In this document: positions 8,395-16,785 of the stretch, piece after piece | Layout: each line of letters begins with the position of its first letter | Numbering within the stretch: position 1 is the first letter of the stretch | NCBI GenBank assembly: GCA_964645655.1 | Contig: CAZXZS010000002.1 | Coordinates: forward strand, 62,001 to 126,000 | DNA: 64,000 nucleotides | Reading direction: 5' to 3' | Origin: JAGOUA01 sp964645655 | GTDB lineage: Bacteria; Patescibacteriota; Patescibacteriia; 2-12-FULL-60-25 | Translations under genes and position numbers: made by a program | The notes under the pieces: generated by a model | Seen by the model: the letters and a program-made list of their open reading frames with translations, nothing else | Told to the model about the DNA's origin: nothing | Databases searched by the model: none

Positions 8395-8466
8395 ATGAAG
8401 GGATTATTTATGATAACGAACTATGCATCAACTTTTATTTTGTTTTACGGAATGGCTGAATCATAA
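8395..8466 (+). CDS. Possible 23-aa hydrophobic leader peptide
   Basis: ATG 8395 lies 6 nt after a -10-like box, the spacing seen at many other starts here. It opens a 23-codon frame (MKGLFMITNYASTF...) ending at TAA 8464-8466, and overlaps the start of the 178-aa gene at 8423 in another frame. It could be a leader peptide or a small membrane peptide, or chance; there is no independent coding evidence. Confidence 0.25.
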   Translation: MKGLFMITNYASTFILFYGMAES

Positions 8467-8959
8467 TCAAGGACCGGTCACATTAGCTGTTGCGGGAATT
8501 CAAATTTGGCTTGCGTGGTGGGCAGTAATAAGACCCTTAGAACAAAACAGTACAGATCGTGAGAATTCTGTACTTGATTTATTGAAATCCGAAATCGAAC
8601 AAAACTATTCTATCGCCAGAACAGATCTTAAAATTGCCAATGATGAAATCGCTATCGTGGATTCTGAAAGAACTATTGTTGAGCCGATGCAAGAATTGTC
8701 CAATGGCTCAAAGATATACTTCTTTGCAAATTTGCCGAGTAAAATTTATACAAATCAAGATAGATTTAAGTTGATTCAGAAAATCCTGGAATCATCAGAC
8801 ATGATCAATGCGTGTATTCGACATCGTGAAATGTATAAGCTGCAAAATGAATCGATGACCAATTTTTCCGGGCGTTTGAAAAAAATCGATCTCAACTTAA
8901 AAACTATTCTTGAAGATTTGATAAAATCCTTCGAAGAAATCAAGCAGAACTGGTGGTAG
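8423..8959 (+). CDS. Orphan membrane-anchored protein, AT-rich and probably acquired
   Basis: 178 aa. An N-terminal hydrophobic segment (about residues 18-37) is followed by a charged helical body with two likely coiled-coil stretches. Codon use is strongly A/T-biased (AAA, ATT, GAA), unlike every neighbour, pointing to horizontal acquisition. No family recognised. The start has no Shine-Dalgarno site. An upstream ATG at 8395 in another frame sits closer to the predicted promoter, so the true initiation is uncertain. Confidence 0.65.
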   Translation: MHQLLFCFTEWLNHNQGPVTLAVAGIQIWLAWWAVIRPLEQNSTDRENSVLDLLKSEIEQNYSIARTDLKIANDEIAIVDSERTIVEPMQELSNGSKIYFFANLPSKIYTNQDRFKLIQKILESSDMINACIRHREMYKLQNESMTNFSGRLKKIDLNLKTILEDLIKSFEEIKQNWW

Positions 8960-9288
8960 ATTACATGGTTCTTCGTGTGTGCTTCTTCAGAGCCGAAGAC
9001 GTTCTCTCTCGAGAGTGTATGAGAAATATCCGATTCAAAATCTGCAAGCTAATTCCTGAGTCAATTGGGAAGCATGCGTGATTAATGTCCATTAGCCGTC
9101 TATTCGTGTCAGATCTTTACGATTTCCCGCCTGACCCGCATAGGTCAAAAGCCCACTTTAAACCCTCCAAGACCCCTCACGAAACGAGTTCGTCACCCAC
9201 CCATCGAGCCATGAGCTGGCGTTCCTGGTAACCAAGGTGCGTCGCTAAAAAACAAAGCCCCATCACTGAAGAGTGGTGGGGTTTTGAG
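8960..9288 (+). other. Intergenic stretch with a tRNA-tail-like sequence and a terminator
   Basis: No open frame of note. GAGCCATGAG at 9207-9216 repeats the 10 bases that span the 3' end of tRNA-Gln and its flank (8174-8183), and further similarity continues downstream to a hairpin at 9254-9285. It may be a degraded copy of the tRNA end and flank. Confidence 0.4.
9254..9285 (+). terminator. Terminator-like hairpin
   Basis: 13-bp stem with two G-T pairs (9254-9266 with 9273-9285), a 6-nt loop, ending in TTTT. Confidence 0.65.
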
Positions 9289-10029
9289 TTGAAGACCGGT
9301 GCTGCTCGTTTTGTTGGGGGCGTTGTCATTTATGGGGAGTACAGAATTCCACGTTCTTGCTATGCTAATCCCGCATTGCTTACTTCATCAAATGACTTCT
9401 TTGATATGGGACTTGTTAAAACATCAAATCGCGATGGGCGGATTGTTTTTCATGTAGGTAAAGAGCTGCCGGCAAGCGGATCTGATTTTTTGCTTGTACC
9501 CGGCAAACAGAACGCCCAAGGCCGTGGCGTGTACGCTACCGAAGGTTTTCCGCAGCTAAAATACGCCGGAGGAGAGCATTATCAGAAAGAGGTTGAGCGA
9601 GTACCTATTTTCCTTCTGCCGGCACAAGGCGTGTGGGCGCGAGGCGTATTAAAGATGAAAAATAATATGGTTATATACCATACGAATGGAAAGCTTCTAT
9701 TGATGCGCAATATCCAGTCAGTTGATGGGGAAGACGAAGGCAAGCCTGTCCGTTATTACTTTTCTGCAGATATCGAAACCATTCAAGAGCCGGCAGAGCA
9801 AGATCGGGAAGGAAGCCTTCTTGATAGATTGCGTCATGGAAAGATTTCGCAGGAGGAGGTATTGGAAGCCTTAGAGAGAATGCCTTTGAGAAGAGAGCGC
9901 ATGAACCCGGAGCTGGTTCGGCAGAAATTGCGTGAAGCGGTTGACCAAGAGTGTATTCCTGAAAAAATACTGGAATTGCTTACGCCTGCTGAACGGCAGC
10001 GAGAATCGTATCCGTATAGGATGAGATAG
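9289..10029 (+). CDS. Hypothetical protein, possibly 5'-truncated
   Basis: 246 aa if started at TTG 9289. The frame is open back to a stop at 9229 but has no ATG or GTG near its beginning, and a terminator hairpin overlaps the putative 5' end, so the original start may have been lost. The N-terminal 170 residues look like a beta-rich globular domain (GGVVIYGEY, GRGVYATEGFPQ). The last 75 residues are charged and helical (LLDRLRHGKISQEEVLEAL) and resemble a short dimerisation domain. Intermediate GC content and the location beside tRNA-Gln flank repeats suggest an accessory gene. No function assigned. Confidence 0.5.
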   Translation: MKTGAARFVGGVVIYGEYRIPRSCYANPALLTSSNDFFDMGLVKTSNRDGRIVFHVGKELPASGSDFLLVPGKQNAQGRGVYATEGFPQLKYAGGEHYQKEVERVPIFLLPAQGVWARGVLKMKNNMVIYHTNGKLLLMRNIQSVDGEDEGKPVRYYFSADIETIQEPAEQDREGSLLDRLRHGKISQEEVLEALERMPLRRERMNPELVRQKLREAVDQECIPEKILELLTPAERQRESYPYRMR

Positions 10030-10329
10030 ATCCTCCATGAACCGCTTGAAGATCGGTCCGTCGGGCCAACGCAAAGGCGCCTGTATCTTCTTTGGCCCTT
10101 CTCGAATTCTGAGTTTTTAACTCGTCCAACAGGGGAGTCATTCGCGACCGTGGCCGACTCACGGGACACGGTCAATCAAAAGCCCATCACGCGCGTAATG
10201 GGCTATCGATGCCTACCAATGCCATTTGCCGCGGCAAGGGCTTGATTTCCGCTCTCTCATCCCTCATCTTGCCGATGCAGACGGGCCGCTTTCTCGTCCC
10301 TAGCAGGCTCCCGTCTCCCCAGTTTCCAT
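10030..10329 (+). other. Intergenic stretch with a third tRNA-flank-like copy
   Basis: No gene seen. From about 10128 to 10185 the sequence resembles the flank after tRNA-Gln, with an identical GTCAATCAAAA just before a hairpin (AGCCCAT 10181-10187 with ATGGGCT 10198-10204). Confidence 0.35.
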
Positions 10330-10899
10330 ATGAAAAAAATCATCATTTTTGAAGGCATGGCCTCGAGCGGAAAAACGACCTTGGTGAAGATGCTGCAAGA
10401 GGGTATTCAGGATTCCGCCGTGATCACGGAAGGCGAGACCTTGATGCCGATTTTTGAGGAAAAAGATCCGCGCGTTGCCGCCGCGCATCTGATGGGCGTG
10501 CTCCAGGAGGCTCGCGACGTAGATTCGGGTACGGTCATCATTGACCGGCTCCATTTTACCCAAGCCTTTCGAACGGGATCTTCCCTCCGTGCGTTCCGAA
10601 GCATCGAGGATGGGCTGCTGGGCGCGGGCCAGCCGTTCCTTGTCCTGTTGACCGTGCGGGATGAGGCGATTCTTGAGCGGATCAAGGAAACGGACGAGCA
10701 TCGGGCAGGCGCATGGGTAAAGAAAAAGCAGGGAACGTATGAGGAAAGGGCCGAATACTATAAAGCCCAACAGTACGTATTGAGGCAGTGCGCGGACGAA
10801 TCGCGCCTGCCGGTTCTCGTCGTGGATACCACGGATAAAAATTGGGGTGCGTGCCTCTCCCGCATTGCCGATTTCGTGGGTATGCGCGGTCATTCCTAG
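10330..10899 (+). CDS. P-loop nucleotide or nucleoside kinase (thymidylate kinase-like fold)
   Basis: 189 aa. Walker A GMASSGKT (residues 9-16) directly follows the first beta strand (KKIIIFE). A DRLHF motif at about residue 75 matches the DR(F/Y/H) signature of the dNK/TMP-kinase superfamily, and the Arg/Lys-rich stretch around 125-140 could be the lid. It probably phosphorylates a nucleotide or small metabolite; the substrate is not evident and it is short for a canonical Tmk. Monocistronic, with a hairpin about 95 nt downstream. Confidence 0.75.
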   Translation: MKKIIIFEGMASSGKTTLVKMLQEGIQDSAVITEGETLMPIFEEKDPRVAAAHLMGVLQEARDVDSGTVIIDRLHFTQAFRTGSSLRAFRSIEDGLLGAGQPFLVLLTVRDEAILERIKETDEHRAGAWVKKKQGTYEERAEYYKAQQYVLRQCADESRLPVLVVDTTDKNWGACLSRIADFVGMRGHS

Positions 10900-10992
10900 T
10901 CTCTTTGCTTGGAGGCGCTCCAGGGAGGGGTATTCCTCATCTTTCATGTGGGCCGGATGGGATGCTGGGGTGGGCGTAACGATTTGCAAACC

Positions 10993-11025
10993 AAGAACGC
11001 GTCCCACCTGCCGGGACGCGTTCTT
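10993..11025 (+). terminator. Intrinsic terminator
   Basis: 13-bp perfect stem (10993-11005 with 11013-11025) ending in TTCTTTT on the plus strand. It lies between the P-loop kinase and the convergent surface-protein gene. Confidence 0.75.
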
Positions 11026-11061
11026 TTGAAAATGCCTAACGCATGGACCACCTCCCACCGC

Positions 11062-13509
11062 TCACCTAAGCCCATTCAGTAGCGCGATCATCCGGGCTCC
11101 CAGGATTCCGGTCCCTGTTCCCAAGTCGTAGGGCTTGAGGATCGCGTCCTTGAATGCTTCCTGGAAGCGTTTCACCGCCCGTGCGGTGGCGGGGCCAAAG
11201 AATGCGGTCTCGCGCCCAGGGGAACCTGCGCCGCTTGTCGCGACCCGGAACCCCTTGGCATTCAGGAAGGCCTGCAGGGAGCGGACGTCCTCGCCGCGAT
11301 CCCCCAAGCGGAGGATGCGGGTGAAGGTCGTGGAAGGCTTGATGGCCTTCGTGGCTTGCATGGGCGGCGATGCGGGTGAGATGGGCGATCCGGGCGTTTG
11401 AAGTGGCTCGATTCTGGTCGAGGCCTCGTTTGCGGGTCGGCTGGCTGAAGGCTCAACGAAGGTCGCGATCTGTGCGGGTGCGTTGCCGGAGGAAGGGGGC
11501 GTGAACGAGGAGGCCCCGCCGCCCGTCGCGGTCGTCGCCCGGACGGTCACGCTCGCCGTCGCGGCGACGGAGGCGTTCCCGGTGGCGTCCAGGGCAAAGA
11601 GGCTGTAGTAATAGGTCCCGTTTGAAAGGGACGCATCCGTATATGCGGTGCCGGTCGTTTCCGTGACGGCCGTCCCGTCGGTGGTCGAGGTCGGATAGCC
11701 GGTCGCGCTTCGGCGTAGGCTGGACGTTGAGAAATCGCTCTCGAGCGGGTTGGACCATGTCAGGCGGACACTACTTCCGTCGGCGGATGCGGCAAAGGAG
11801 GATGGGGCGCTGGGAGAGGTCGTATCGATGGTGACGGTGGATGTGCCCGCGGTCGAATAGTTCAGGAAGTCGTCGGCCGCGAAGAGGCTGTAGTAGCAGG
11901 TCCCGTCCGCGAGGCCCGTGTCCACGAGGCTGGTATTGACGGTGGAGCTGACCGTCGTGCCATCCGAGATCGAGGTGGGATGGCGGAGGAGGCTTCGTAC
12001 CAAGCGAAAGAACGTCGTTGAAAGGGGCGTATTCCAAGTCAGGGACGCGCTCGAGCCGCTTGCCGTCGCCGTGAGCGTCGGGGCTTCCGGCCCGGTCGTG
12101 TCGATGGTCACGCTTGCGCTGCCTGCGTCCGAATCGTTTCCCGTTCCATCCGTGGCGAAAAGGCTGTAGTAATAGGTGCCGTCGGCGAGGGCGGTGTCCG
12201 TGAAGCTGACCACGTCGGCCCCGGTTGTCGTGACGGTGGTGCCTTCCGCGCGGATGGTCGGGGAGCCGGTCGTGCTGCGGACAAGGGTGAATGAGGCCGT
12301 TCCCGCAGGGATCGTCCATGTGAGGTTCGCCGAACTCCCGATCATGGAGGCCGTCACCGAGGGGGCGGCGGGTGGAATGTCGATCGTCGCCGTCGAAGTG
12401 GCGGCGATGCTGAAATATCCGTCCGTCGTTTCATTGAAGATGCTGTAGTAATAGGTCGCTTCAGATAAGCCCGTATCCGTGAAAGAGACGTCGATGTTCG
12501 TCGATGTCACGGCCGATCCGTCGGTCGGGCTGGTCGGGAAGCTGGCGGTGCTCCGCCGGATGGTGACCCCAGCGAAGTCGCCGTCCATGACTCCGGTGGT
12601 CCAGTCCAGGGTCACGTTGGTGCCGCTGGCGCTTGCCGTAAACGCCGAAACGGGCCCGATGGGGGAGTACTCGTAGACCGTGCCGCTCGTAAGGACGAGA
12701 TACATTTCACCGGTCGTCGCATCGATGTCCATGCCCGCGATATTCGAGATGGATTTTATCCAATAGGTGGCGCCGCTCACCGCCGAGACCTTGCCGTAAC
12801 CGGATGTGCTGGCGTAGTAGAGGGCGCTCCCGTCGCCGGACGCGACGAACCCCTTGACGGTGGCTGAACTGGGTCCGCCCGTGACGATCAGGGTTTCTGC
12901 GACCCCCGGGGTCGAGCTCGTGTATCGACCGGTACTGCTGAGGTAGTACAGCTGGTCGCCACCGAACCCGAGACGGGTGATCGAGGTGGATGCGGAGGAT
13001 TGCGAGAGGGGGGTTAAGTTCCCGTCAAACTGGTAGAGGTTGGTCCCTTTGCCGACGTATAGCGAACCGGAACCTCCCCGCGTGATGCTTGACGTTCCGG
13101 TGGCGAGCGAACTGCTGGCGAAGTACGACGCCGTCGTTCCGCTTACGTCGTAGCGAGAAAAGGTGTTTGACGTTCCGCCGGTGACGATGTACGCATGGCC
13201 ATTCGAAACGGCGAGGTCTGAATTGCTGTGATTCGGAAGCCAGGTATCATATGAAATGTTGGAATAGGTCGACCTGTCCGTGCCGATGCGGCCGAATCCC
13301 GACAGGCTGGAACCGAGGATGTAGAGATCCCCGGTGCTCTGGTCCATGCGCACCTGTCGGATCGTGCCGAGGGTGGTCGTTGGCGCGGTCACGGGCAGGG
13401 TTCGGCTCAGCGTGGAAGCGGCTTGCGCATTTCCCATCGCGCCAAAAAATCCGCAGGCGGCAATGATGACGGCGCTCAGGGTTCTAAGCAGGGATCGCAG
13501 CGGAAACAC
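11062..13509 (-). CDS. Secreted surface protein: beta-propeller, four fibronectin-III-like repeats, peptidoglycan-binding domain
   Basis: 815 aa from GTG 13509. An N-terminal signal peptide (LSAVIIAACGFFGAMGNAQA) is followed by a repetitive propeller-like region to about residue 285. Four tandem repeats of about 90 residues follow, each with a (T/A)YYYS(L/I)F-type strand and ending in T(V/I)TI or TVTV, typical of fibronectin-III. A Pro/Ser/Thr linker then leads to a PG_binding_1 domain (LGDRGEDVRSLQAFLNAKG...FGPATARAVKRFQ). Probably a wall-attached adhesin or structural protein. The repeats differ in sequence, so they are not a recent expansion. The start is supported by TGCTATACT ending 6 nt upstream of the GTG. 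Confidence 0.85.
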   Translation of the reverse strand: MFPLRSLLRTLSAVIIAACGFFGAMGNAQAASTLSRTLPVTAPTTTLGTIRQVRMDQSTGDLYILGSSLSGFGRIGTDRSTYSNISYDTWLPNHSNSDLAVSNGHAYIVTGGTSNTFSRYDVSGTTASYFASSSLATGTSSITRGGSGSLYVGKGTNLYQFDGNLTPLSQSSASTSITRLGFGGDQLYYLSSTGRYTSSTPGVAETLIVTGGPSSATVKGFVASGDGSALYYASTSGYGKVSAVSGATYWIKSISNIAGMDIDATTGEMYLVLTSGTVYEYSPIGPVSAFTASASGTNVTLDWTTGVMDGDFAGVTIRRSTASFPTSPTDGSAVTSTNIDVSFTDTGLSEATYYYSIFNETTDGYFSIAATSTATIDIPPAAPSVTASMIGSSANLTWTIPAGTASFTLVRSTTGSPTIRAEGTTVTTTGADVVSFTDTALADGTYYYSLFATDGTGNDSDAGSASVTIDTTGPEAPTLTATASGSSASLTWNTPLSTTFFRLVRSLLRHPTSISDGTTVSSTVNTSLVDTGLADGTCYYSLFAADDFLNYSTAGTSTVTIDTTSPSAPSSFAASADGSSVRLTWSNPLESDFSTSSLRRSATGYPTSTTDGTAVTETTGTAYTDASLSNGTYYYSLFALDATGNASVAATASVTVRATTATGGGASSFTPPSSGNAPAQIATFVEPSASRPANEASTRIEPLQTPGSPISPASPPMQATKAIKPSTTFTRILRLGDRGEDVRSLQAFLNAKGFRVATSGAGSPGRETAFFGPATARAVKRFQEAFKDAILKPYDLGTGTGILGARMIALLNGLR

Positions 13510-13657
13510 GATGCGAGTATAGCATTTTTTGAAGCGCCGCGCCTCGTATGGTCGGGGGTATATTCAAGCGGGTCCCGTCATGGTCGAGGGTCCACGGGTC
13601 GCATTTCCGATTTCCCCATGATAGGCTTCGCCAAACGCCAATGCGCGTGAGCATCGT

Positions 13658-15085
13658 ATGAAAAAAACAGTCATCGTCTATTGGGCTCGCCGTGACCTGC
13701 GCTGGGAGGACAATCCCGCCCTATGTGCGGCCTTCCAGCGGGCACGGGCAAGCGGGGCTGTTTTCCTCCCCGTCTTTTTCGTCGAGCCGTACATGCGCGC
13801 CGATACCGCCGGTGCATCCTTTGGGTACCCGTCACGTTGGTTCCTGTCCCACGCCTTGCCTCCGTTCGCCAAGCGTTTCCAGGCGTTCCTCGCGCTGGCC
13901 GAACGTCCCGCGCGTTGGTTCCATGCCCGCGCCCAGGAGTGGGCGATCGAGCTGTTCGTGAACGAGGATGCCTATCCGGATTTCTACACGCAGCTCAAAA
14001 AAATTCGGGCCGCGGGCGTTGACGTGAGCCTGTTCGCCGACCAGCTGACCGTCTCAAAAGAGACGAGAACCGGCGATGGGAAGGTGTATTCGGTGTTCAC
14101 TCCGTTCAAGAACGCCGTTTGGGACGCGTTCTGCCGCTCCGTCCCGCTGCCCCATGCGGACGGCAAGGGGGTCTCCTGGATGCGGACGGATGACGTTCCC
14201 GGCAGGAAGCTCTCGATCGGTGACCCGCAAGAGCTCTTAGGCGCATTCTCCGTGCGCGAGCAGATCGAGATCGGCCGATCCGCCTATGCCTTGAGCGATC
14301 TCGATCTCCCGGTTCGCGCCCTGGGGGATTGGTACGTGACGGAACGAGAGGCGAAGCATCGATTGGAGGCGTTTTTTGAGCGGCGCGTGAACGAATACCA
14401 TGTCTCGCGTGACCGGTTGGGCGACCCGCAGGGGACCTCGCAGCTCTCCCTGGCCCTGACGTGGGGCCTGCTTTCCGCGCGGCAGATCGTTGCCGCGCTT
14501 CATCGCCGGTTAGGGCACGAAGGGGCCCAAACCTACGTTTCCGAGCTCATCTGGCGCGAATTTTATAAGTATCTCTTTTTCCACCGTCCGGAATTGATGG
14601 AAAAGCCGTTTCAGGCCGTCGCGAATCATCTCCGGTGGGAGCCTGCCTCGGTTGCGGAGCCGCGATTCCGCGCGTGGGTGCGCAGCGAGACCGGTTATCC
14701 GCTCGTCGATGCCGCGATGCGGCAGCTTGCGGTGACGGGCTGGATGCATAACCGTGCGCGGATGGTCGTCTCGTCCTTCCTGACCAAGCACCTCGGCGTC
14801 GATTGGCGCTGGGGCCAGGAATATTTCCGTGCGATGCTCATCGACCTCGATGAGGCCTCGAACATCGGCGGGTGGCAGTGGGGGGCGAGCGTCGGCGCCG
14901 ATCCCAAGCCGATCCGCATCTTCAACCCGACGCTCCAGGCGGAACGGCATGATCCGGACGCCGCGTATTGCCGCCGGTGGCTCCCGTCCGCGTATCTGGA
15001 AAGCCCTCCAGCGCCTATCATTGCGCATGCCGTGGCGCGTGCCCAGGCGCTCGCCCGGTATGCGCACGCGCGTCATGCCGCTTGA
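13658..15085 (+). CDS. phrB: Deoxyribodipyrimidine photolyase (cryptochrome/photolyase family)
   Basis: 475 aa. Repairs UV-induced cyclobutane pyrimidine dimers using light and FAD. The N-terminal Rossmann-like antenna domain begins VYWARRDLRWEDNPAL. The C-terminal FAD-binding domain carries the class I signatures WREFYKYLFF, GYPLVDAAMRQLAVTGWMHNR and DLDEASNIGGWQWGAS, with flavin-contacting Asn/Arg/Asp and the tryptophans of the electron-transfer chain. Length matches class I enzymes (about 450-480 aa). The start at 13658 overlaps (ATGA) a six-codon frame beginning at 13641. Malic enzyme follows 44 nt downstream with its own -10 box. Confidence 0.95.
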   Translation: MKKTVIVYWARRDLRWEDNPALCAAFQRARASGAVFLPVFFVEPYMRADTAGASFGYPSRWFLSHALPPFAKRFQAFLALAERPARWFHARAQEWAIELFVNEDAYPDFYTQLKKIRAAGVDVSLFADQLTVSKETRTGDGKVYSVFTPFKNAVWDAFCRSVPLPHADGKGVSWMRTDDVPGRKLSIGDPQELLGAFSVREQIEIGRSAYALSDLDLPVRALGDWYVTEREAKHRLEAFFERRVNEYHVSRDRLGDPQGTSQLSLALTWGLLSARQIVAALHRRLGHEGAQTYVSELIWREFYKYLFFHRPELMEKPFQAVANHLRWEPASVAEPRFRAWVRSETGYPLVDAAMRQLAVTGWMHNRARMVVSSFLTKHLGVDWRWGQEYFRAMLIDLDEASNIGGWQWGASVGADPKPIRIFNPTLQAERHDPDAAYCRRWLPSAYLESPPAPIIAHAVARAQALARYAHARHAA

Positions 15086-15129
15086 CGGGCCTTGATTCGG
15101 GCGGCATCGCGACCTACGATGGGGATCCT

Positions 15130-16266
15130 ATGGACCTCTCCTCCGCCGCGCTCGAGCTGCACCGCCGATTAAAAGGGAAGATTCGCGTTGAGGCCACCTG
15201 TCCCTTGGACGAGATGGCCGACCTCTCGCTGGCGTATTCTCCCGGCGTCGGGGCCGTTTCGAAGTACCTGGCCGAACACCCCCAAGAGGATCGGGAATAT
15301 ACCTGGCGCGGCAACGCGGTCGCGATCGTTTCGGACGGTTCCGCGGTCCTCGGGTTCGGGAACATCGGTCCCACGGCCGCCCTTCCGGTGATGGAAGGCA
15401 AGAGCGCGATTTTCCGTCGGTTCGCCGGGATCGATGCGGTCCCGCTCGTCCTCGCGACGCAAGACGTCGACCAGATCGTCGAAACCGTGGCTGCCCTCGA
15501 GCCCAGCTTTGGGGCGATCCAGCTTGAGGACATTGCCGCCCCGCGCTGTTTCGAGATCGAGCGTAGGTTGGCGGAACGTCTCTCGATCCCGGTCATGCAT
15601 GACGACCAGCACGGGACGGCCGTCGTGGTCCTGGCCGGATTGCTGAATGCGCTGCGGGTCGTCGGCAAAACCCTGCCTGACGTTCGTGTCGTCATGAATG
15701 GGGCGGGGGCCGCGGGGGTCGCCATCGCCAAGCTGCTGCGGGTGGCGGGCCTGCGCTCGTTCGTCGCGGTCGACCGCACGGGACCGATCCTCCCGCATCG
15801 TCAGGACCTGACGCCGGAAAAGCGCTGGCTGGCGGAGATGGCGGATGGCGCGACGACGGGGGCGACGTTGGCGGAGGTCACGCGTGGGGCGGATGTCCTC
15901 ATCGGCGTGAGCGCCGCCGGCGCCTTTCCCGAGGCGATGCTGCGGTCCATGGCGCCGTCACCGATCGTCTTCGCGCTTGCGAACCCGGTTCCCGAGGTCA
16001 TGCCGGAGGTCGCCAAGGCGGCGGGGGTCATGGTCCTCGCGACGGGCCGTAGCGATTTTCCCAACCAGGTCAACAACGCCCTTTGCTATCCGGGGCTCTT
16101 CCGAGGGTTGCTGGACGCGCGCGTGTCGCGGGTTGATGACGCGCTCAAGCTGCGTGCCGCACGGGCGATCGCTGCCTTCGTGGCTGAGCCGACTGCCGAG
16201 CGCATCGTCCCGAACATGTTTGATCCGGGGCTGCACGAGGCGGTCGCGCAAAGCGTGCGCGGGTGA
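15130..16266 (+). CDS. Malic enzyme (malate dehydrogenase, oxaloacetate-decarboxylating), short form
   Basis: 378 aa. Converts malate to pyruvate and CO2 with reduction of NAD(P). N-terminal malic domain with AYSPGVGAVSKYLAEHP, the VSDGSAVLGFGNIG block, EDIAAPRC and VMHDDQHGTAVV (metal and substrate ligands). The NAD-binding Rossmann domain begins VVMNGAGAAGVAIAKLL. It lacks the phosphotransacetylase-like extension of long MaeB proteins. ATG 15130 is chosen over longer upstream frames because a TACGAT box ends 9 nt before it and the protein then begins at the usual family position. It ends just before a terminator shared with the convergent SET gene. Confidence 0.93.
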   Translation: MDLSSAALELHRRLKGKIRVEATCPLDEMADLSLAYSPGVGAVSKYLAEHPQEDREYTWRGNAVAIVSDGSAVLGFGNIGPTAALPVMEGKSAIFRRFAGIDAVPLVLATQDVDQIVETVAALEPSFGAIQLEDIAAPRCFEIERRLAERLSIPVMHDDQHGTAVVVLAGLLNALRVVGKTLPDVRVVMNGAGAAGVAIAKLLRVAGLRSFVAVDRTGPILPHRQDLTPEKRWLAEMADGATTGATLAEVTRGADVLIGVSAAGAFPEAMLRSMAPSPIVFALANPVPEVMPEVAKAAGVMVLATGRSDFPNQVNNALCYPGLFRGLLDARVSRVDDALKLRAARAIAAFVAEPTAERIVPNMFDPGLHEAVAQSVRG

Positions 16267-16279
16267 GCGGCTCCGTAAG

Positions 16280-16307
16280 AAAAAATCCTCTATCGAGAGG
16301 ATTTTTT
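16280..16307. terminator. Bidirectional intrinsic terminator
   Basis: Perfect 12-bp stem (16280-16291 with 16296-16307) with A/T runs at both ends. It overlaps the stop codon of the minus-strand SET gene. Confidence 0.9.
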
Positions 16308-16757
16308 GTTCGTTCGGACCGTCTTTTGGACACGCGCTCGGCGTTTTTCGCAAGCGGCGCATCGGCAATGGTCCTTACCGATGAACGCCTCGAAATATTC
16401 GGTGCCATAATCGTATGAGACCTCCTGACCGGTACGGATGGGCTTGATCGAATGGATGAAGACGCGGTTTTTCGTGATCCGGACTTCCGCATTCGGCACG
16501 CAGGCGTGGTTGATGTACCGGGCCGTGTTTTTGCGGGTTCCGCCCAGGATGGTATTTCCGTTCTCAAGATCGAACAGGTAGCGCCCGCCGACCGCGTTCG
16601 CCCGTTCCGTCGGCACGAGCTCGCCCCAGTATTCCATCAGGAAACGACCCGCTGGGATATCCGCGGTCGCAAAGACGCCGAAGCCGGTGGCGCTACGGCC
16701 GACACGGAGGGACGGGTGGGGCGGGCGTGGGGAGATGGGCATATTCTTGCATGGCAT
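16290..16757 (-). CDS. SET-domain protein (protein-lysine methyltransferase-like)
   Basis: 155 aa from ATG 16757. The compact SET fold contains GFGVFA (25-30), the pseudoknot motif RYINHACVPNAE (N83/H84 bind SAM), the catalytic YDYG (115-118), and a short Cys-rich post-SET tail (C131, C133, C136) that would bind zinc with another cysteine. SET proteins are known mainly from eukaryotes and sporadically from bacteria; the target here is unknown. ATG 16757 is preferred over 16787 because TATCCT on the minus strand ends 7 nt before it. The last codons lie in the terminator stem. Confidence 0.88.
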   Translation of the reverse strand: MPCKNMPISPRPPHPSLRVGRSATGFGVFATADIPAGRFLMEYWGELVPTERANAVGGRYLFDLENGNTILGGTRKNTARYINHACVPNAEVRITKNRVFIHSIKPIRTGQEVSYDYGTEYFEAFIGKDHCRCAACEKRRARVQKTVRTNKKSSR

Positions 16758-16774
16758 CCTTGTGAGGATATAAT
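16747..16774 (+). promoter_or_regulatory. Overlapping divergent promoters
   Basis: Plus strand: TTGCAT (16747-16752), 16 bp, TATAAT (16769-16774), with ATG 16786 only 11 nt downstream. Minus strand: TATCCT (16770-16765) ends 7 nt before ATG 16757. The two -10 boxes share bases, so the two promoters probably exclude each other. Confidence 0.6.
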
Positions 16775-16785
16775 CTGGGGGTATC

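Noticed and set aside
10060..10145. A degraded tRNA before the third flank repeat
   Set aside because: Only the tail-like flank is recognisable; no cloverleaf with acceptor, D and T arms can be drawn.
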